A stretch of 64,000 nucleotides of DNA from Lagopus muta (taxonomy: Eukaryota; Chordata; Aves; Galliformes; Phasianidae), in contig NC_064434.1 in the NCBI RefSeq assembly GCF_023343835.1, forward strand, positions 22,549,505-22,613,504, in the 5' to 3' direction. Positions 12,735 to 25,218 of this stretch are shown here, in pieces. The notes under the pieces are model-generated. The model was not told the origin of the DNA. It ran no database searches and saw only the letters and a program-made list of their open reading frames with translations. The translations under genes were made by a program, and so were the position numbers. The number at the start of each line of letters is the position of its first letter. Position 1 is the stretch's first letter.

Positions 12735-14512
12735 TGAAATGTTTGAAGCTTCTCTCAGCTTTTTTATGCAGAGTGAAGTGTCACTTTGTCAGGGGAAGCT
12801 GGATGAGCTGCTCTGTACTCATTGCTGATTTAAAACACACACCGTACCGTGTACAACTATTCTGGCACTAAGGGATGTGGTTTAGTGTCCCTTATATCAT
12901 GAATATACATATGTATACGTAACATCCATAAATAAATATTACAGTATCATAAAGGCAACCTATTTCTGAGTGTGTATGTCTGCTCTTAATGCTACACCAA
13001 TCCATTAGCAGAATACCACCTCGAGTCTTTAGCTAGCAAATGCTTGTACCAGTCACCACCAGGTGTCACCAGGCTTATGTGCAGATGAGCTGATATTCTA
13101 TGGGTTTCAGTGTAGGACTCTGATAAGTAGAACGACAGCTGGACATGTAGGATGTGGTTCTTTCTATCCTGAATTAGACCAGTCAGGGGAATTGGACTGC
13201 CGTGTACCATAATAACAAGCTTAGATGACCAGTGCTGTAGAGGAGATGAATCCTGCTTCTGTAGGGTGAGCTCTACAGAAAAGTTTAGGCAACCTAGTGC
13301 TGAAATGTGGATGCTTGCTATCATCACTTGCTTGCTAGCTCATATGCTAAATGCAATGGGATTTTGCATTGTTCAGTACTCCAGAGTTGAGCCATCTTTG
13401 CATTCTCAGAACTACCCCATGGGCACAAGGACAGGCGTCAAAGCCCAACTCTAACCCAAAAGCTTTTGTCTAAACAGCTGTGCAGCCCAAGCAAGTAATG
13501 TTCTTAGCAAGTCTACTGTATCCCTTGGGGACTGAGCACGCACTTACAGAATGCAAAGCCGATGCCCTGTGTTAGTGTCTGCAATGGTTTGACCACTGTT
13601 CCATTTGGAACAGAAGCGTAGCAACACAAAACTTGTTAAGTACTATGATAGGCAAACTGCCCTTCCAGTTCAAACTGCTGCTTCCAGCCAGCCAAGTAAT
13701 GTTAATTTTAAGAAGCGAAGAACTAATATGAGCAGTGTGTGGGTGAGTGGGGTGTTCCAAATGTGTAACTCTGAAGTACGTTATTGGCCCACACAAGTCA
13801 GAAAAGGAGTTGCTGGTCAGCAATTCTGTCTATATACTGGTTAACAGGTTTCTCTCCCTCATCTGTTTGAGTCTTACTGAGAAAAACAGCTAACTGGAAA
13901 GACAAAAAGAGTTTATGTCTGTATTTCTGAAGTGGACAGTGACAATTCCCATCAAATGAGGGTAAAGAATCTGAAACAGGCTTTATCTCAACAAGTCCTT
14001 AAAGCATCTGCAAACTCTTTTACTGAAAAGGTAAGCAGCCAGTGCAGTTTCTTTAGAGCTGCTTGAGAAGTAACAGGGAAACTAAAAGAGTCAAGTGGCA
14101 TTCTCCTCACTGCAGCAGTCCAGCCATGCAAGAATAGGAGCAAGGAATGAGTAGCAGCAGACTAATTAGACACGTACTTTGATCTTTCAGCGATCAAAAT
14201 CTAAGAGATTCATGTAAGGATTAAAATAGTTTCTTTCTTTCAGCCATAAAGTTACAGAGATCGTGAGATTTTTATTTATTTATTTATTTATTTTTAATAC
14301 AGGCAGCAAATAAATGCACAGGGATACATTGAGTTTTGACCAGGTAAAGTAAAAAATGAATTATCAAATGTTATGGAGTGGCTCTTCTGGGCTGCAACTA
14401 ATAAAAAGGGAGGGAAGAGGCTTTGTTGCAGTGCTTTGGAAACTACAGCTGAAACACTTCACCAGGCATGTACTGCAATTAATGGCTAACCAAACAGCAA
14501 ACAGCAGTATAT
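12735..14512. other. Intergenic between convergent TMEM14A and GSTA gene A
   Basis: Both flanking genes end towards this spacer. Short open frames (for example 111 codons at 12992-13327 on the - strand) show no domain. A (TTTA)n microsatellite lies at about 14269-14296. Confidence 0.5.
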
Positions 14513-14518
14513 TTTATT
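14513..14518 (-). terminator. GSTA: Polyadenylation signal of GSTA gene A
   Basis: TTTATT on the + strand reads AATAAA on the gene strand, about 210 bases beyond the stop codon at 14727-14729. Confidence 0.6.
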
Positions 14519-14726
14519 TCGTGTAACTGATGGTAGCAAGAACTCTTGGTAATAAAACACTGCCTTCTGTAATCAGCAGGTCCAACAGCCTTTTACTCTA
14601 ATCTAAATTGTCTTCCATCTCAAAGAGTATAGGGCACAAACCACAGAATAGATCTACGCAGTTTACACTTCAGAGGCACAGCTTAGGTAATAGACTACAG
14701 GCCCGTTATCTGTAGCAGCCACGTGA

Positions 14727-17700
14727 CTAGAAACTGAATATTTTCCTCACATTAGCAACTGACTTCTCATCTGATGGTGGCTTCCTCTGGCTGCCAGGCT
14801 CCAAGAATTTTTTGATTGTTGGGATATTGCTCATTCTTCCTTTAAAAGCCTGTAAGAAGTAAGAAAGCCAGTGAAAGCAAGGAAATTATAATCCCATCCT
14901 TTTTAGCTTAAAAATCAGATGACTTGGATTTTTTATTCTCATACATTCATATTAAGCAGAGAATATTAGTAGCTACTCAGAGCCAGCTCAGCACTCAGTA
15001 TTTTTCATGAAAAATGTATGCATATATATTTGCAAACACGTCTCACAATATATTGGTCTTTTTGGAAAATTCAGGTGTGAATAGGTGTGAATATTCTAAT
15101 CAGAAATGGTGCCATAGAGTTTCCTTGGTTTTCCAGATGTGGATGGGAGAATTTAATATTAAAGAGTAAAAATTCATCTGCAAAAGGAGAAATTAAAAAA
15201 AAAAAAAAAAAAAAAGGAAAAAACACAACCTGAATCCAAATACTACAGATGTATTTGGGCTAAAAAGAATCTAGGGCAGGAGCACCTCAGTGCAAAACAC
15301 CACATAAGACAAGAAAGAAGAAACATTTCTGTATACAGTTTCTTCAAAATGTAATTTTGCTAGCAAAAGTAAGCTGGGAACTTCAGCCACAGCAAGCCAT
15401 AACCTCCTGTCCTGATGCCCAAAGCTGTTTGAAGACATGTTAGTGGAGTGACAGGACCATACTGGTAGAGTCAGAAAGTGAATTCCTGCCAGCTGAAAGC
15501 AACTGGGAGCAGCAGAGCTGAAGGAAGGTGACTGTGGGGGTGTTCAGCTTGTTTTAGTCAACAGAAGATCAGAGAGCTGCCAGCAACTCAGTACAATGGT
15601 TCAAAAGACTTAAACATCAATGAGCTTTTAAAGCTGGGCAGTGAAATGTGTATGTTACATTCCACGCTGAGATCAGATGATCACTAACCTGTAGCAGAGG
15701 GAATGCAGACAGTATATCAGCCTTAAGTTCTTCTGTCATTAAAATGGCTTCCAGCAGGTGGATGTCTGCCCAGCTTAGCTTGTTGCCAACAAGATAATCC
15801 TGACCATGGTCTTTTAAAGCCTACAAAATGAGAACAAATAAAGAAGTCATACAGTATGCAATGATTTTACCTAGATGTAACAGACAGATTTCTACTGAGA
15901 TAAACAGCAAAAGAAATCCATGCAAGAACCCATACAGATGATTCCTATTACAATCCCACCTGCCAGAATTAGCGTAAGAAAGGCAGCGACTTCTGGGACA
16001 GACAAATACCTGGTACCTTGTTGCAGCTATTTCATACACTGCCAAAACAAGCTGCACCAAAACCTGACTGCTGAAGCCAGGGAAACTCTCAAACAGAGCA
16101 TCAGACCAGACACCCTGCAGTGCTTTTGAATTACTATTTGCTGCTGATTGTTCAAAGTGACCATATCTAGGAGATTTTACTGTCAGGACTGCACAAGGCA
16201 GGGACTGCAGATCCTGCCAAGCTGAATCAATGGACCACTTAAGCGGCCAGTACAGAAGGAAAGTTATTAATTCTTCTGACAAAATTAGCTGGGCTAAAAG
16301 TCATGCAAAGTTTAGTTCTGTCTAATGTAAGTTAATAAAGATCATTTTAAAGACTTTTTCCCAGTAAACATTCACATTAAAACTTGTAATAGTTGCCTAC
16401 GACGCCACAGACAGTACAGAAGTTGCATTTTTCTGGATTCCAGAAAGTTGTATAAAGATATCCTCCAAAATATTCTGATTCCCCAGAGCTAGCTTGTAGG
16501 AGCAGATCCCATGATGATTTTTTTTCTTGAAAACTCCTTCTCTCTCTGACCTCTTCCTTAACCTCTCTCTGTGCTCCTCCTGCGGAACCAGGAATTTGAG
16601 CCAAGCACGGCTGTGTAGCCTTGGCACAGACATGGAGAAACTGCTACGCTGGGAGAAAGCGCTGCAAGAAAGTCTGCACAGCACAGCCATGCAGGGCACA
16701 AACAGCAGCAGGAGGTGAGGATCACTGCTAGCTCTAATTCAGGAAGAAAAAATGTTAATAGACACAAAAATAAAAGAACCTAAAGAGAAAAACAAAATAA
16801 ATAGCAAGTTGGTAGGAAATGGCAACATAGGAACACGAAGGCTTTGTTCCTGGGAGCAACAGAGAACAACCCTTCCTCCCCTTGACAAATCTTGCCTAGC
16901 AAAGACAGGGCTTTTGTTTGCTTTGAGTGCAGTTAGCTTACTAATGCTGTAGCTGATGGCTCCTTAGAGGCCACCTCGTTAGTGCCTGGTAGCCATCAGA
17001 TAATTGCTTTCCTGCTTTTAAGCTAGATACATTCTGTTTGTGCACATCTCTCTGTGCACATCTAAGGGTACCCAAATAAAGCAATTCAGAAAAGGACAGT
17101 AATGATCTCTAGGTGACTTCCATTAAAGCAGTGGGTTCAAGAAAAATCACAAAATTAGGTCCCTAATTATAACAAGTGGTTGGATTTAACTGTAAACATC
17201 AAGGGTCTGTATACTTTTAAGCAGGGAGCTCTGAAGGCTGGCACGGGTATTTAAATGGAGCATTTGTGCAAAACAATGGGAGCTACCAGCCACTAAGCTA
17301 CGTGCAAAAAGTGAAAGTCCACTGCCTGCAAACAACAAGGAGAATTTGCCCTTTGAGTAGTCTTTAAGACAGCAAAGGTGCTCAGTACTGAGATCAGCCC
17401 AGTATTACTTTGCAGCTTTCTTTTCCCATTGCTGAATGCTGGTTCCATCATACAGTCCCAGAGCTGTACTACCACCTGCCTTCAAGCTATGAGTGTGGGG
17501 CTGGGGCAGGAGGGCTGCACCCTGCTTGGCTGCCTTTGTGGACTCCTGATGTTTCACCCTTTACCTTTTCATAAACAGGAAAGTATCTGGTTGTAGCTCG
17601 TTCAGTGATTAAGGCAATATTCTTTTCTTTCACATCCGCTGCTTGAAAAGGGAGAACCATGATCATTCCCATCAGGTCTGTTGTTCCCTCCACATACATA

Positions 17701-20334
17701 TCAATCCTGAAAGAAAAGGTTTAAACTCCCATTTTGATTATTTTCCTGAAATAGAGTACTTAAGAGATCACTGAGTAGGATGCTTGTTAATGAATGCAGC
17801 CTAACCACTGGTTCACTTTTTTGTTCTTCCACTTTGATTCCAGCTCAGGCTTTTTGTTTTCCCAAACATCTTCAGAAGCAGGCTCATGGTGTATGCAACA
17901 AGCAGAGTATAAACAGAGTCAAACCGATGCTCACATTGTTTTCACAGAATCACAGGGGGTTGGAAGGGACCTCTAGAGATCGAGTCCAAACCCCAAGCCC
18001 CCAGTTTTCCACTGATACCCTACTCATCTATTTTTTTTATAAGAAAAAAAATCACACGTGCAAGCTACTATGGAAAATATAACAGTTTTGATGTCAAATC
18101 ATAAAAGGATCCAAGCAAAAAATGGCTGCCAACTGAATAGAATGATAGAATAGCATGGGTTGGGAAGGACCTTAAAGCCCATCCAGTTCCAACAACCCTT
18201 CTGCAAGCAGGGTTGCCACACACTTGAACAGATCAAGGGATGGAGCATCCACAGATTCTCTGGGCAACCTGTTCCAGTACCTCAGCACTCTCACTGTGAA
18301 CAATTTCTTCTTCAGATCTAACTTAATCTAGCTTTATTTATTTTAAAGTCATTTCCCCTTGACCTGTCACTACACTCTCTGATAAAGAGTCCGGCATCTT
18401 TTCTGTAGTCCCCCTTTAAGCACAAAAAATAAACAGCCTTAGGCATTATAACTGTATTACTGCACTGCAGTTACGCATTATAACTGTATTACTGCACTGC
18501 AGTTACCCAGCAACACAACATAATTCCACTCTGGTAGTTCAGATAAGCCTGAATGTGGCCAGAAAATTCTAATGATATTGATATCTAACACCGCGAATCT
18601 CTTAGTGTCAAAGTCTGTTCAAGCTGCCTTTGGATCCGAGGGGACAAAGCACAAGTACGTTACGTGCGGCTTTGCACACAGTCATCTCAGAGCAATATTC
18701 TTCTCACATACACTAAAAACACTGAAAAAGTATAAGGACAGTATGTACTGCTACTGTACCAGGCTCTCTCCTTCAGGTCTTTCCCATGGAGATTGTATTT
18801 CCCTGCTATGTAGTTGAGGATGGCTCTGGTCTGCACCATCTTCATCCCATCGATTTCCACCATGGGCACTTGCTGGAACAGCAGGGATCCATCTGGGGAA
18901 AAAAACAAAGCAAACTATTCAAGCAATGTAGTACCACTGATTCTAAGGAACAGACTTCATAACATGTCATGACATTTCTAATGCTGAGTGATCTAAAGCT
19001 TTAACAAGGCAACCCGTTCTCTCAAATCTCTTTACAAGTCACATTGTATCCGAGATCTTACAGAAATCTCATCACTCACTAATAACAGTCAGAAGCACTC
19101 CCTTTGTTCTGTTGATGTGAACTTACTAGTCTGCAGACTCACCGTTGCGTAATTTTTCTAGGTCTTCTTTTTTTTCTATAAATTCTTCCTCAAACTGAAA
19201 AGTAAAGACAGAAAACAACACTGTGACACTCCAAAGTTAATGGGAAAACAGAAAGGAGTCTGGAAGCCAGACTCCACCTCTCCCTACTATTTCTCATACT
19301 TGTCATCACTGTGTTGGCAAATAACCCTGGGCTACACCATCCCAACCCATCAGTAAATGCACAGTGCTATCCCTTTAAAAAATCTTCTTCCATCATAAAG
19401 CTCTGCTCACTTGCATGCACAATTCACAGATAATGAATCATTCACTGAAAAGCAGCTCACACCATGTGAAATATTTAGAAGTTTTTAATATGCTATGCCT
19501 GTTCGGGTTACACATTTTATGCCTCTCTTTTTCTTATAGATGTAACTGAGTCATAGAATATTGTGCACTAGAATGGATCTACAAGGATCACTGAGCACAA
19601 CTCCAGGGGGCTCTGGATTTTTGATTTTTGTCTGTTTTCTAAATGAAGAAGACATCTGAATGAGAGCACTTGTGCTCTGCAGCTCCTCTGTCAGCAGTAC
19701 TCAAATTGAATGTGCACCACTAAAAAAGCCTTTTCTTTCCAGTGCAACACAGTGCCTAAGAAAATAGTTTCAAAGCATTGCATTCAAGCAGAGTGAACAG
19801 AAATTAAGATGCCTTTGGACAGCTTTCACCTGGTGTCAATCTAGATAGCTCCCCACTGGCTTCAGTGCAGCTTTGCTGATTAATCTTTGTCAGGTCCTGA
19901 CTAATGAACAAAAACCACGTTTTTTGCAGATTGTGTTCTGAAGTTTCACATTTAAGATACAGGAAATTCAGACTGTTCTGGTCTGTAGCAAAAATTTAAG
20001 CTCTCCACAACACATACGTTTCAAAAATGAACGAATTAATGATTCTTTTTGCATATTAAAAGAATACCTTAAATAAAATACAAGAGAGTGTGTTACTGCA
20101 TGTAAGCATTCTGCAGCACAACAGGTGATATTGTACCTATCTCTAAATATAGAAGTACTTGGAAAACCTTTCCGAAACCAAATCCTTATTTCAAACAGAA
20201 ATTAATCTTATCACTTTATAAAAGAAGAAAAAAAATAAGGTACGAACTTCAACCCCAGCTGCTGCTAACAGCCACCGGATTGACTCCATCTTCCCTCTTC
20301 CTCTGGTATAGTGAAGCTTAGGTTTCCCTGCCAT
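14727..20334 (-). CDS. GSTA: Alpha-class glutathione S-transferase, gene A (six coding exons)
   Basis: Exons in gene order: 20334-20248, 19194-19143, 18892-18760, 17706-17565, 15820-15689 and 14849-14727, with GT-AG introns. Total 669 nt, 222 residues. The exon that holds the ATG begins at 20354. The protein is a cytosolic GST that conjugates glutathione to electrophiles. Catalytic Tyr9 lies in KPKLHYTRG. The glutathione-site residues Gln54-Val55 ([10 protein letters not shown]), Gln67-Thr68 (VQTRAI), Asp101 and Arg131 ([10 protein letters not shown]) are all present. The C-terminal helix ends RKIFSF. Position 15 is Lys instead of the usual alpha-class Arg. The protein is clearly diverged from B-E in exons 2, 3, 5 and 7. 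No B-type first exon is found upstream; a CpG exon ending at 24026 is a candidate. Orthology to a numbered chicken GSTA gene is not certain. Confidence 0.95.
15190..15214. repeat. Poly-A tract in gene A intron 6
   Basis: A run of about 22 A on the + strand (poly-T on the gene strand) inside the last intron. No retrosequence could be recognised next to it. Confidence 0.6.
17943..18015 (-). mobile_element. CR1 3'-end fragment in gene A intron 4
   Basis: acagaatcacagggggttgg followed by aagggacctctagagatc is the CR1 3' terminus in reverse. It lies about 240 bases upstream of exon 5. Confidence 0.75.
18138..18420 (-). mobile_element. Second CR1 fragment in gene A intron 4
   Basis: It runs from the reversed 3' terminus (tgggttgggaaggacctta) through the part encoding the conserved C-terminal block (ttctctgggcaacctgttcc). 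It is antisense to the reader's + strand and co-oriented with the gene. Confidence 0.82.
18443..18506. repeat. Perfect 32-bp tandem duplication in gene A intron 4
   Basis: Two abutting identical 32-base units, 18443-18474 and 18475-18506, each beginning gcattataactg and ending ctgcagttac. No copy is seen in the other GSTA units. Confidence 0.9.
19552..19606 (-). mobile_element. Possible CR1 3'-end remnant in gene A intron 2
   Basis: tcatagaatattgtgcacta followed by ggatctacaaggatcactga resembles a reversed CR1 3' terminus. It is too short and degenerate to be sure. Confidence 0.4.
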
Positions 20335-20354
20335 GATTTCAGAGCTCTTCTTTC

Positions 20355-21350
20355 CTAAGAAATTCAAGGAGATATCTTAAAGAAAGCTTTAAAAAACAAA
20401 GAACAAAAAAGAAACACATAAAATGTTCTGTTCCAAACTATTAAATACATCTGGATGAACATTAAAGTAAAAGGACAATCAAGACCTAAGTACTGGGGTT
20501 TGACACAACCACAGCTCCTGGGGATTTAGTGGGGAGAAAAAATTGAGAATATGAATCAGTTCAACACAGAATTATTACCGAATAAAGCAATGCAATCTTT
20601 GCAGTGGCTGTTGGGTTTTGTGACAGCATTTAAGTCACACCGCACTAGAAAACCTGCTACATGAAACTGACCACTTTGTAACAATTGCAAGCCCAAGACA
20701 CCAGCATTATTTTTAGCTCTCTCGTCATGAAGCTTGTTCTGAGCACTAGCTGAACCACATCATACATTATACAGCATAAGAACTGACTTCAAGATCCATT
20801 CCAATTTTATGAACAATTAAACTGTAACAGGTATGCGTATCTTATTGACTCTGAGAACACAAAGATTCATGCCAAACAAATGCAATCATGATCACCTCAC
20901 CACTGGATAGATAAGGCCTGGACAATGCTCCTAGCATCAGCGACTGAAGTCAGACCACTAGATAACAGCTCAGGGATTGAACTTGGTCCTTTCAAAGTTT
21001 CACTACCACCAGGTGCAGTCACGTACCATGTTACAGACCTGGCAGCTGAAGTAAGCTTGACTGCTGCTGGAAACAAAGTTAACACTGGACTCTTCTCACT
21101 AATGAGTCCCAAAAGTCCCATCAGATTTAGTAAGAGAACAAACTCACAGACTGATAGCGGTGTTTCATCATCTGATAGTGTTTCATCATCAAGCCAAGGT
21201 TTTATCTGTTTTCTACGGGCACGTTTTATTTACTCTTGCATAGGCTTTACAGCATTCAATTAAGCCACAAAATGCACCTTTGGCCATAATCTCAAAGGCG
21301 CCAGTGAAAATGCAGAAATGAACAGCATAACAGTGAGAGTAGAAACTGCA
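20355..21350. other. Gene A 5' flank or first intron, nothing recognised
   Basis: The splice-acceptor-like ttcttag ends just before 20354 on the - strand, so a non-coding first exon must lie upstream. No copy of the B/C/D first exon is found here. A 112-codon + frame at 20925-21263 shows no domain. Confidence 0.5.
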
Positions 21351-21725
21351 CATCCAAGCTTCTCCACTGAAGTTCTTTATGATGGCACTATCTTCAACAT
21401 GCTCTATTAAGCAACAGCCATTGCTTTGCAGGAGAACCATAGTGCTCCAGCCCAAACTACAGGTCTTCCAAAGCTCTGCTCAGCTGACACCTAGCCTTTT
21501 ATTGTATTTCCAAATACCTCAGTCTCTTCCACCAAAGTTCTAATTAATATATACATTTGATAACAAAGCCTTGGTTAAGACTTGACAGTTTAGAGTGGTA
21601 AACAGCCTAGAGCCATTTGGTGCCTAACTAATACTCAAATATCAACAAGGCACTTAGGGAAATGCCTTGTTACAGCTATCTCACCTACACACAGATCATG
21701 ATATGCATCACTGAATTTCACAGAA
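21350..21725. repeat. Diverged relative of the array unit (matches about 34860-35190)
   Basis: Shared strings such as tatcttcaacatgctctat, ctctgctcagct and tgcctaactaatac occur in the same order here and at 34860-35190, 46320-46650 and 59800-60130. The gene A flank is therefore an older copy of the unit that carries the CpG blocks. Confidence 0.75.
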
Positions 21726-21734
21726 TTCTCTAGA

Positions 21735-22745
21735 ACACTTGATAGCCCATGGCTTGGACAGGTGTACTCTTTGCTGGGCAGGCCCAGAGAGTGGTGCTGA
21801 ATTGAGTCAAATCCAGCTGGTGACCATCTCAAGGGGTGTTCTCCATGAGTCAGAAATGGGGCCAGCCCTGTTTAGTGTCTTTACTCATAGCCATGAGGGG
21901 ATTGAGCATGTTCTCAGTGAGTTTGCAGGTGACAAGTTGAGAGGAAATGCTGATAAACCTTGAGGTAAGAAGACCCTATGGAGGCATCAGGATGAGCTGG
22001 ATCAATGTGCTCAGTTCAATTGCATGAGCTCCAACAAGACCAAGTGATGAGTCCTGCACTTGCACTGCCCATGCAATGCCACAGGCTTGGGGCAGAGGGA
22101 CTGGAAAGCTGCACAAAGGAGCTGGGGCTGAACAGTGACAATCTGCTGAACAAGAGCCAGCAGAGTGTGCCTTGATAGTCAAGACCAGGCTTGCATCAGA
22201 AACAGTGTTGCTATCTGGACTAGGGAGTTGATTGGAGGGAATTGATAGGGAGGACTAGAGAGCCTCTCATTCAAGGAGAAGGACAATCAAGCCCTGGAGC
22301 TTGTCCAGAGAAGAGCAAAGAAGATGGAGAAGGGTCTGCTCCACAAATCCTATGAGAAGTGGCTGAAGGAACTGGGGACATTTACCCTGAGGAAGAGGAG
22401 GCTCATAGGAGTCATTGTCACTCTCTACCAGTCTCTGAAAGGAGGCTGTGGTGAGGTGGGGGTTGGCCTCTTCTCCCAGGTAACAGCAATAGGATGTGAG
22501 GTAATGGCCCCAAGCTGCACCAAGGAGGTTCCGGATACTGGATATAAGGAAACATTTGTTCTAGAACAAGTTGGTGATGCACTGGAACAGGCTGGCCAGG
22601 GAACGGATGCAGTCACTATTCCTGGAGCTTTGCAAGAAAAGCATAGATGTGGCACTGAGGGTCATGATTTAGTGGACTTAGAGGTGATGGGTAGACTATT
22701 AGACCAGACAATCTTAAGAGGACTTTCCCAACCTTAATGATAGTA
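21735..22745 (+). mobile_element. Decayed CR1 inserted in the gene A upstream copy
   Basis: Fragments of CR1 ORF2 are recognisable in shifting frames: the RT palm region around 21850-21960 (tgtttagtgtctttactcat, gagtttgcaggtgacaagtt), the later LERVQRR-like region near 22300, and the 3' tail near 22725. The homologous places in the other three blocks (about 35200, 46660 and 60140) lack it, so it entered this copy only or was lost elsewhere. Confidence 0.8.
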
Positions 22746-22754
22746 TAATTCAAT

Positions 22755-24300
22755 ACACACTATTTCTCTTTCCTCTAGGGGGTGACTTGCACGACTCCAA
22801 TAAAAGTAGTGCTCCCAAACAGCATTTCTTTCAGAATTACTTCATTCCATGGTGCTCCAGAAATAGGTGACGCTCTCCAGTCCACTCTCCTGAGGACAGA
22901 GCTGCACTCGGGTCCTCACACCATGGACCAGCACTGGACGAGCACTCCAACCTCCAACATGTGCGTACAGGCTGGGAAACGCACTACAAGGGCAGGCTAG
23001 CTAAGCAGAAAGAGAAAACTTCCCTGACCTTCCCCAAAGCACAGGGACAGCTGGTAAAAAGCAACCCAGCCAAAGCCACGCTCGCCAGCGTCAGCAAAAG
23101 AACCTCTGTACCAGGCTGCACTTGTCCATCACAGCTCCCTCACACACCGGCCAAGGCCTGAAGCTCTGGGGCACGAGAGGAAGAGCAGAGATCTTCCAGC
23201 AATGGCACCGCTGAGGATCAGCTCTGGGCTTTGGGCTCAAAACCTACTGTGCTGGCACCGCGCTGAAGGGATTCTGTTACCGCTCTGCAACACACCTCCT
23301 TGGAAAGCATCGACTCACATCCGCGTAGCAAACGTGTACCTTTCCTGAGCAGCACTGCTGGGCCCAAAGAGAGTCACAAACCACCCACATCTGCTGCCAT
23401 GGGCCTCCGAGTGGCCCAAGCCATACCACAGCGACTGCTACAGCTGTGAGCACTGTCTTCTCGGTTCTTTCTTTCTGTGTGTGTGTTTTGTTCAAAACAA
23501 TTCTATTAGCGGCCTTCCTGGAAGAAGCACAGAAGCAAACTTCCGAGCCCGTACTCAGTCCACCGCCCGAACTTAAACGCTGCCCGGGGCGATGCTCTGC
23601 TCCCGCACACATTCCTACGGGCTGCTCAGGCAGAAGGACCTCAGAACACAGACCCTGCCGCAGCCAGCCCGGCCTTGTGACTGCAATTGCTTACCAGAGG
23701 GCTGTTTCCACTGGAATTCGAGCTAAAAGTTCCGATCCACGAACTATTCCTTCCACCGCCCGAGCTGGAAAAGGCGCCTGGAAGAGGACAAAGGCACATC
23801 GCAGCCCGCTATCGTAAGGCTGAGCCGAGCACAGCCTCTGGGCTCCGGGCTCTCGGCCGATCCCACCAGAGCCAGCTCCGGCCACATGCCAGCCCGCCAC
23901 AGGACCACATCCAGCGGCCCGGCAGCACCTCCCTCTCCCGTCTTCCCTGGACCACTCGGAAGCCCCGCACCGGCCGCCACCCCTCAGTTCGGTCCCAGCC
24001 CAGCGCGCCACCCCGCCCCCAGTACCTCCGCTGCAGCTGACCGCCGCCCCTCCGCCGCCGCCGCCGCGCAGCTTCCGGCTCGCCCCCGGAGTCCCGTGTC
24101 GGCGGTGGGCGGCCCCGGTGCTGCGCGCTGCCGAGTGCTGGGGGGCGGAGCTGCGCCACTGAGGGCCCGAGCGCGCAAAGGGGGACGAGGCTTCCCATAA
24201 GAAGCTGAAACGGCTTCGGCTCGGTGGGGGCGCTGCTCGGCAGTCAGCTCTGCGCCAGTGAGGAATCGACAGGGCTTTCATCAAAAACCCAAAGCGCAGG
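22755..24300. repeat. CpG-block copy 1 (upstream of gene A)
   Basis: From ctctttcctctagggggtga this matches 35200, 46660 and 60140 almost base for base for about 600 bases. It then carries a segment at about 23380-23770 that copy 4 shares but copies 2 and 3 lack. The 126-codon + frame in the other copies is broken here by a frameshift, which argues against a protein. Confidence 0.85.
23560..24240 (-). promoter_or_regulatory. CpG island, candidate promoter of GSTA gene A
   Basis: A dense CpG stretch (gccgccgccgccgcgcagct near 24054) is upstream of gene A on its strand. On the - strand, cagcggag|gtactggg supplies a donor with its last exon base at 24026, a possible non-coding first exon. Promoter use is inferred from base composition and position only. 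A role for an unannotated divergent transcript is equally open. Confidence 0.45.
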
Positions 24301-25040
24301 GCCGGGGCAGCCCTTGGAAAGAGGCTTAGCTGAAAGCAGGTGGCGTTAGCAGGAGTTTCAGGGCCTGGAGGTGGCCCAGCTTCACGCTGGCAGCGCTACA
24401 ACATCCACATCTTTCTGGTTTCTGCTGCTGCGTTTACACACGTGGGTGATGAGCTGAGCACGGAGTTTCATACTCCACTTCCTTGCTGGCCTCTCAGTAC
24501 AGCTGGATTTCAGGGACTGTTACACACAGCTCAAAACTGAGTTCAGTATCAGCTGGCGGCAGTCAAGGCAAAGCTACCTGTGTCAGGGCCCTGCTACTGC
24601 CTGAGGCCAGGCAGAAACCTCCTTCCTCAGCCATAACAGCTTCTCAACTCTACAGCTGGCCTCAATCATTCCTCTTTCCATCGAGTGCTCATGGCAGCCA
24701 CAGCTGAGTTTTTGCTAAAGGAGGTATTGGAGAAGCGGCCGTACAAGAGGCTGAAATGCTACTGACAAAACAGAAGTGCAGCAGAACCACGATCCCAACG
24801 TACACCAAGCCGAGGAACAGCTCAGGTCAGAGGAAAGCTGAATTCAAACAGTTCATCTCCCTTAGGCCAGAACCTGCAGGTTCTGCCAAGCTCTTTCCAG
24901 GACGGGCACGTTGTCCACTGTTCAGGCTAAGCTCCTACGTATACCAGCAATGCTAGGAATCACCAGTAAGAGAGAACAGGAGAGCCCTCGGATGAGTCAG
25001 TAGCAGCAAGGAGTCACTGAACGAACATTTAAATGTCAAC
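24300..25040. repeat. Array-unit sequence shared with 36218-36955 and 47678-48415
   Basis: Near-identical non-coding sequence between the CpG block and the 3' end of each downstream gene. The 66- and 74-codon frames recur only because the DNA is duplicated. An AP-1-like tgagtca lies near 24993. Confidence 0.7.
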
Positions 25041-25046
25041 TTTATT
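25041..25046 (-). terminator. GSTA: Polyadenylation signal of GSTA gene B
   Basis: TTTATT (AATAAA on the gene strand) about 175 bases past the stop codon. The same position is conserved in genes C, D and E. Confidence 0.65.
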
Positions 25047-25218
25047 TCTGGAAAACTTTAAGCATTTAAAGCAATTTGTTAAATTTGAGACAACTGAGTT
25101 AACATTGCATCTGCCAATGTGCATACAAAACTTGTGAAACTAATTTCAGTAATTTCACTTTGCTTCTCAGGAGTGCCACAGACAATGGAATGGAGTTGCA
25201 TTGCTCTTAGGCTGCTGT

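Noticed and set aside
20925-21263. 112-codon + frame upstream of gene A
   Set aside because: Ser-rich end, no domain, no homologous frame in the other units.
23691-24284. 197-codon - strand frame in the CpG island
   Set aside because: Arg/Gly/Ala-rich frames are expected by chance in GC-rich DNA; the equivalent frames in the other islands do not match.
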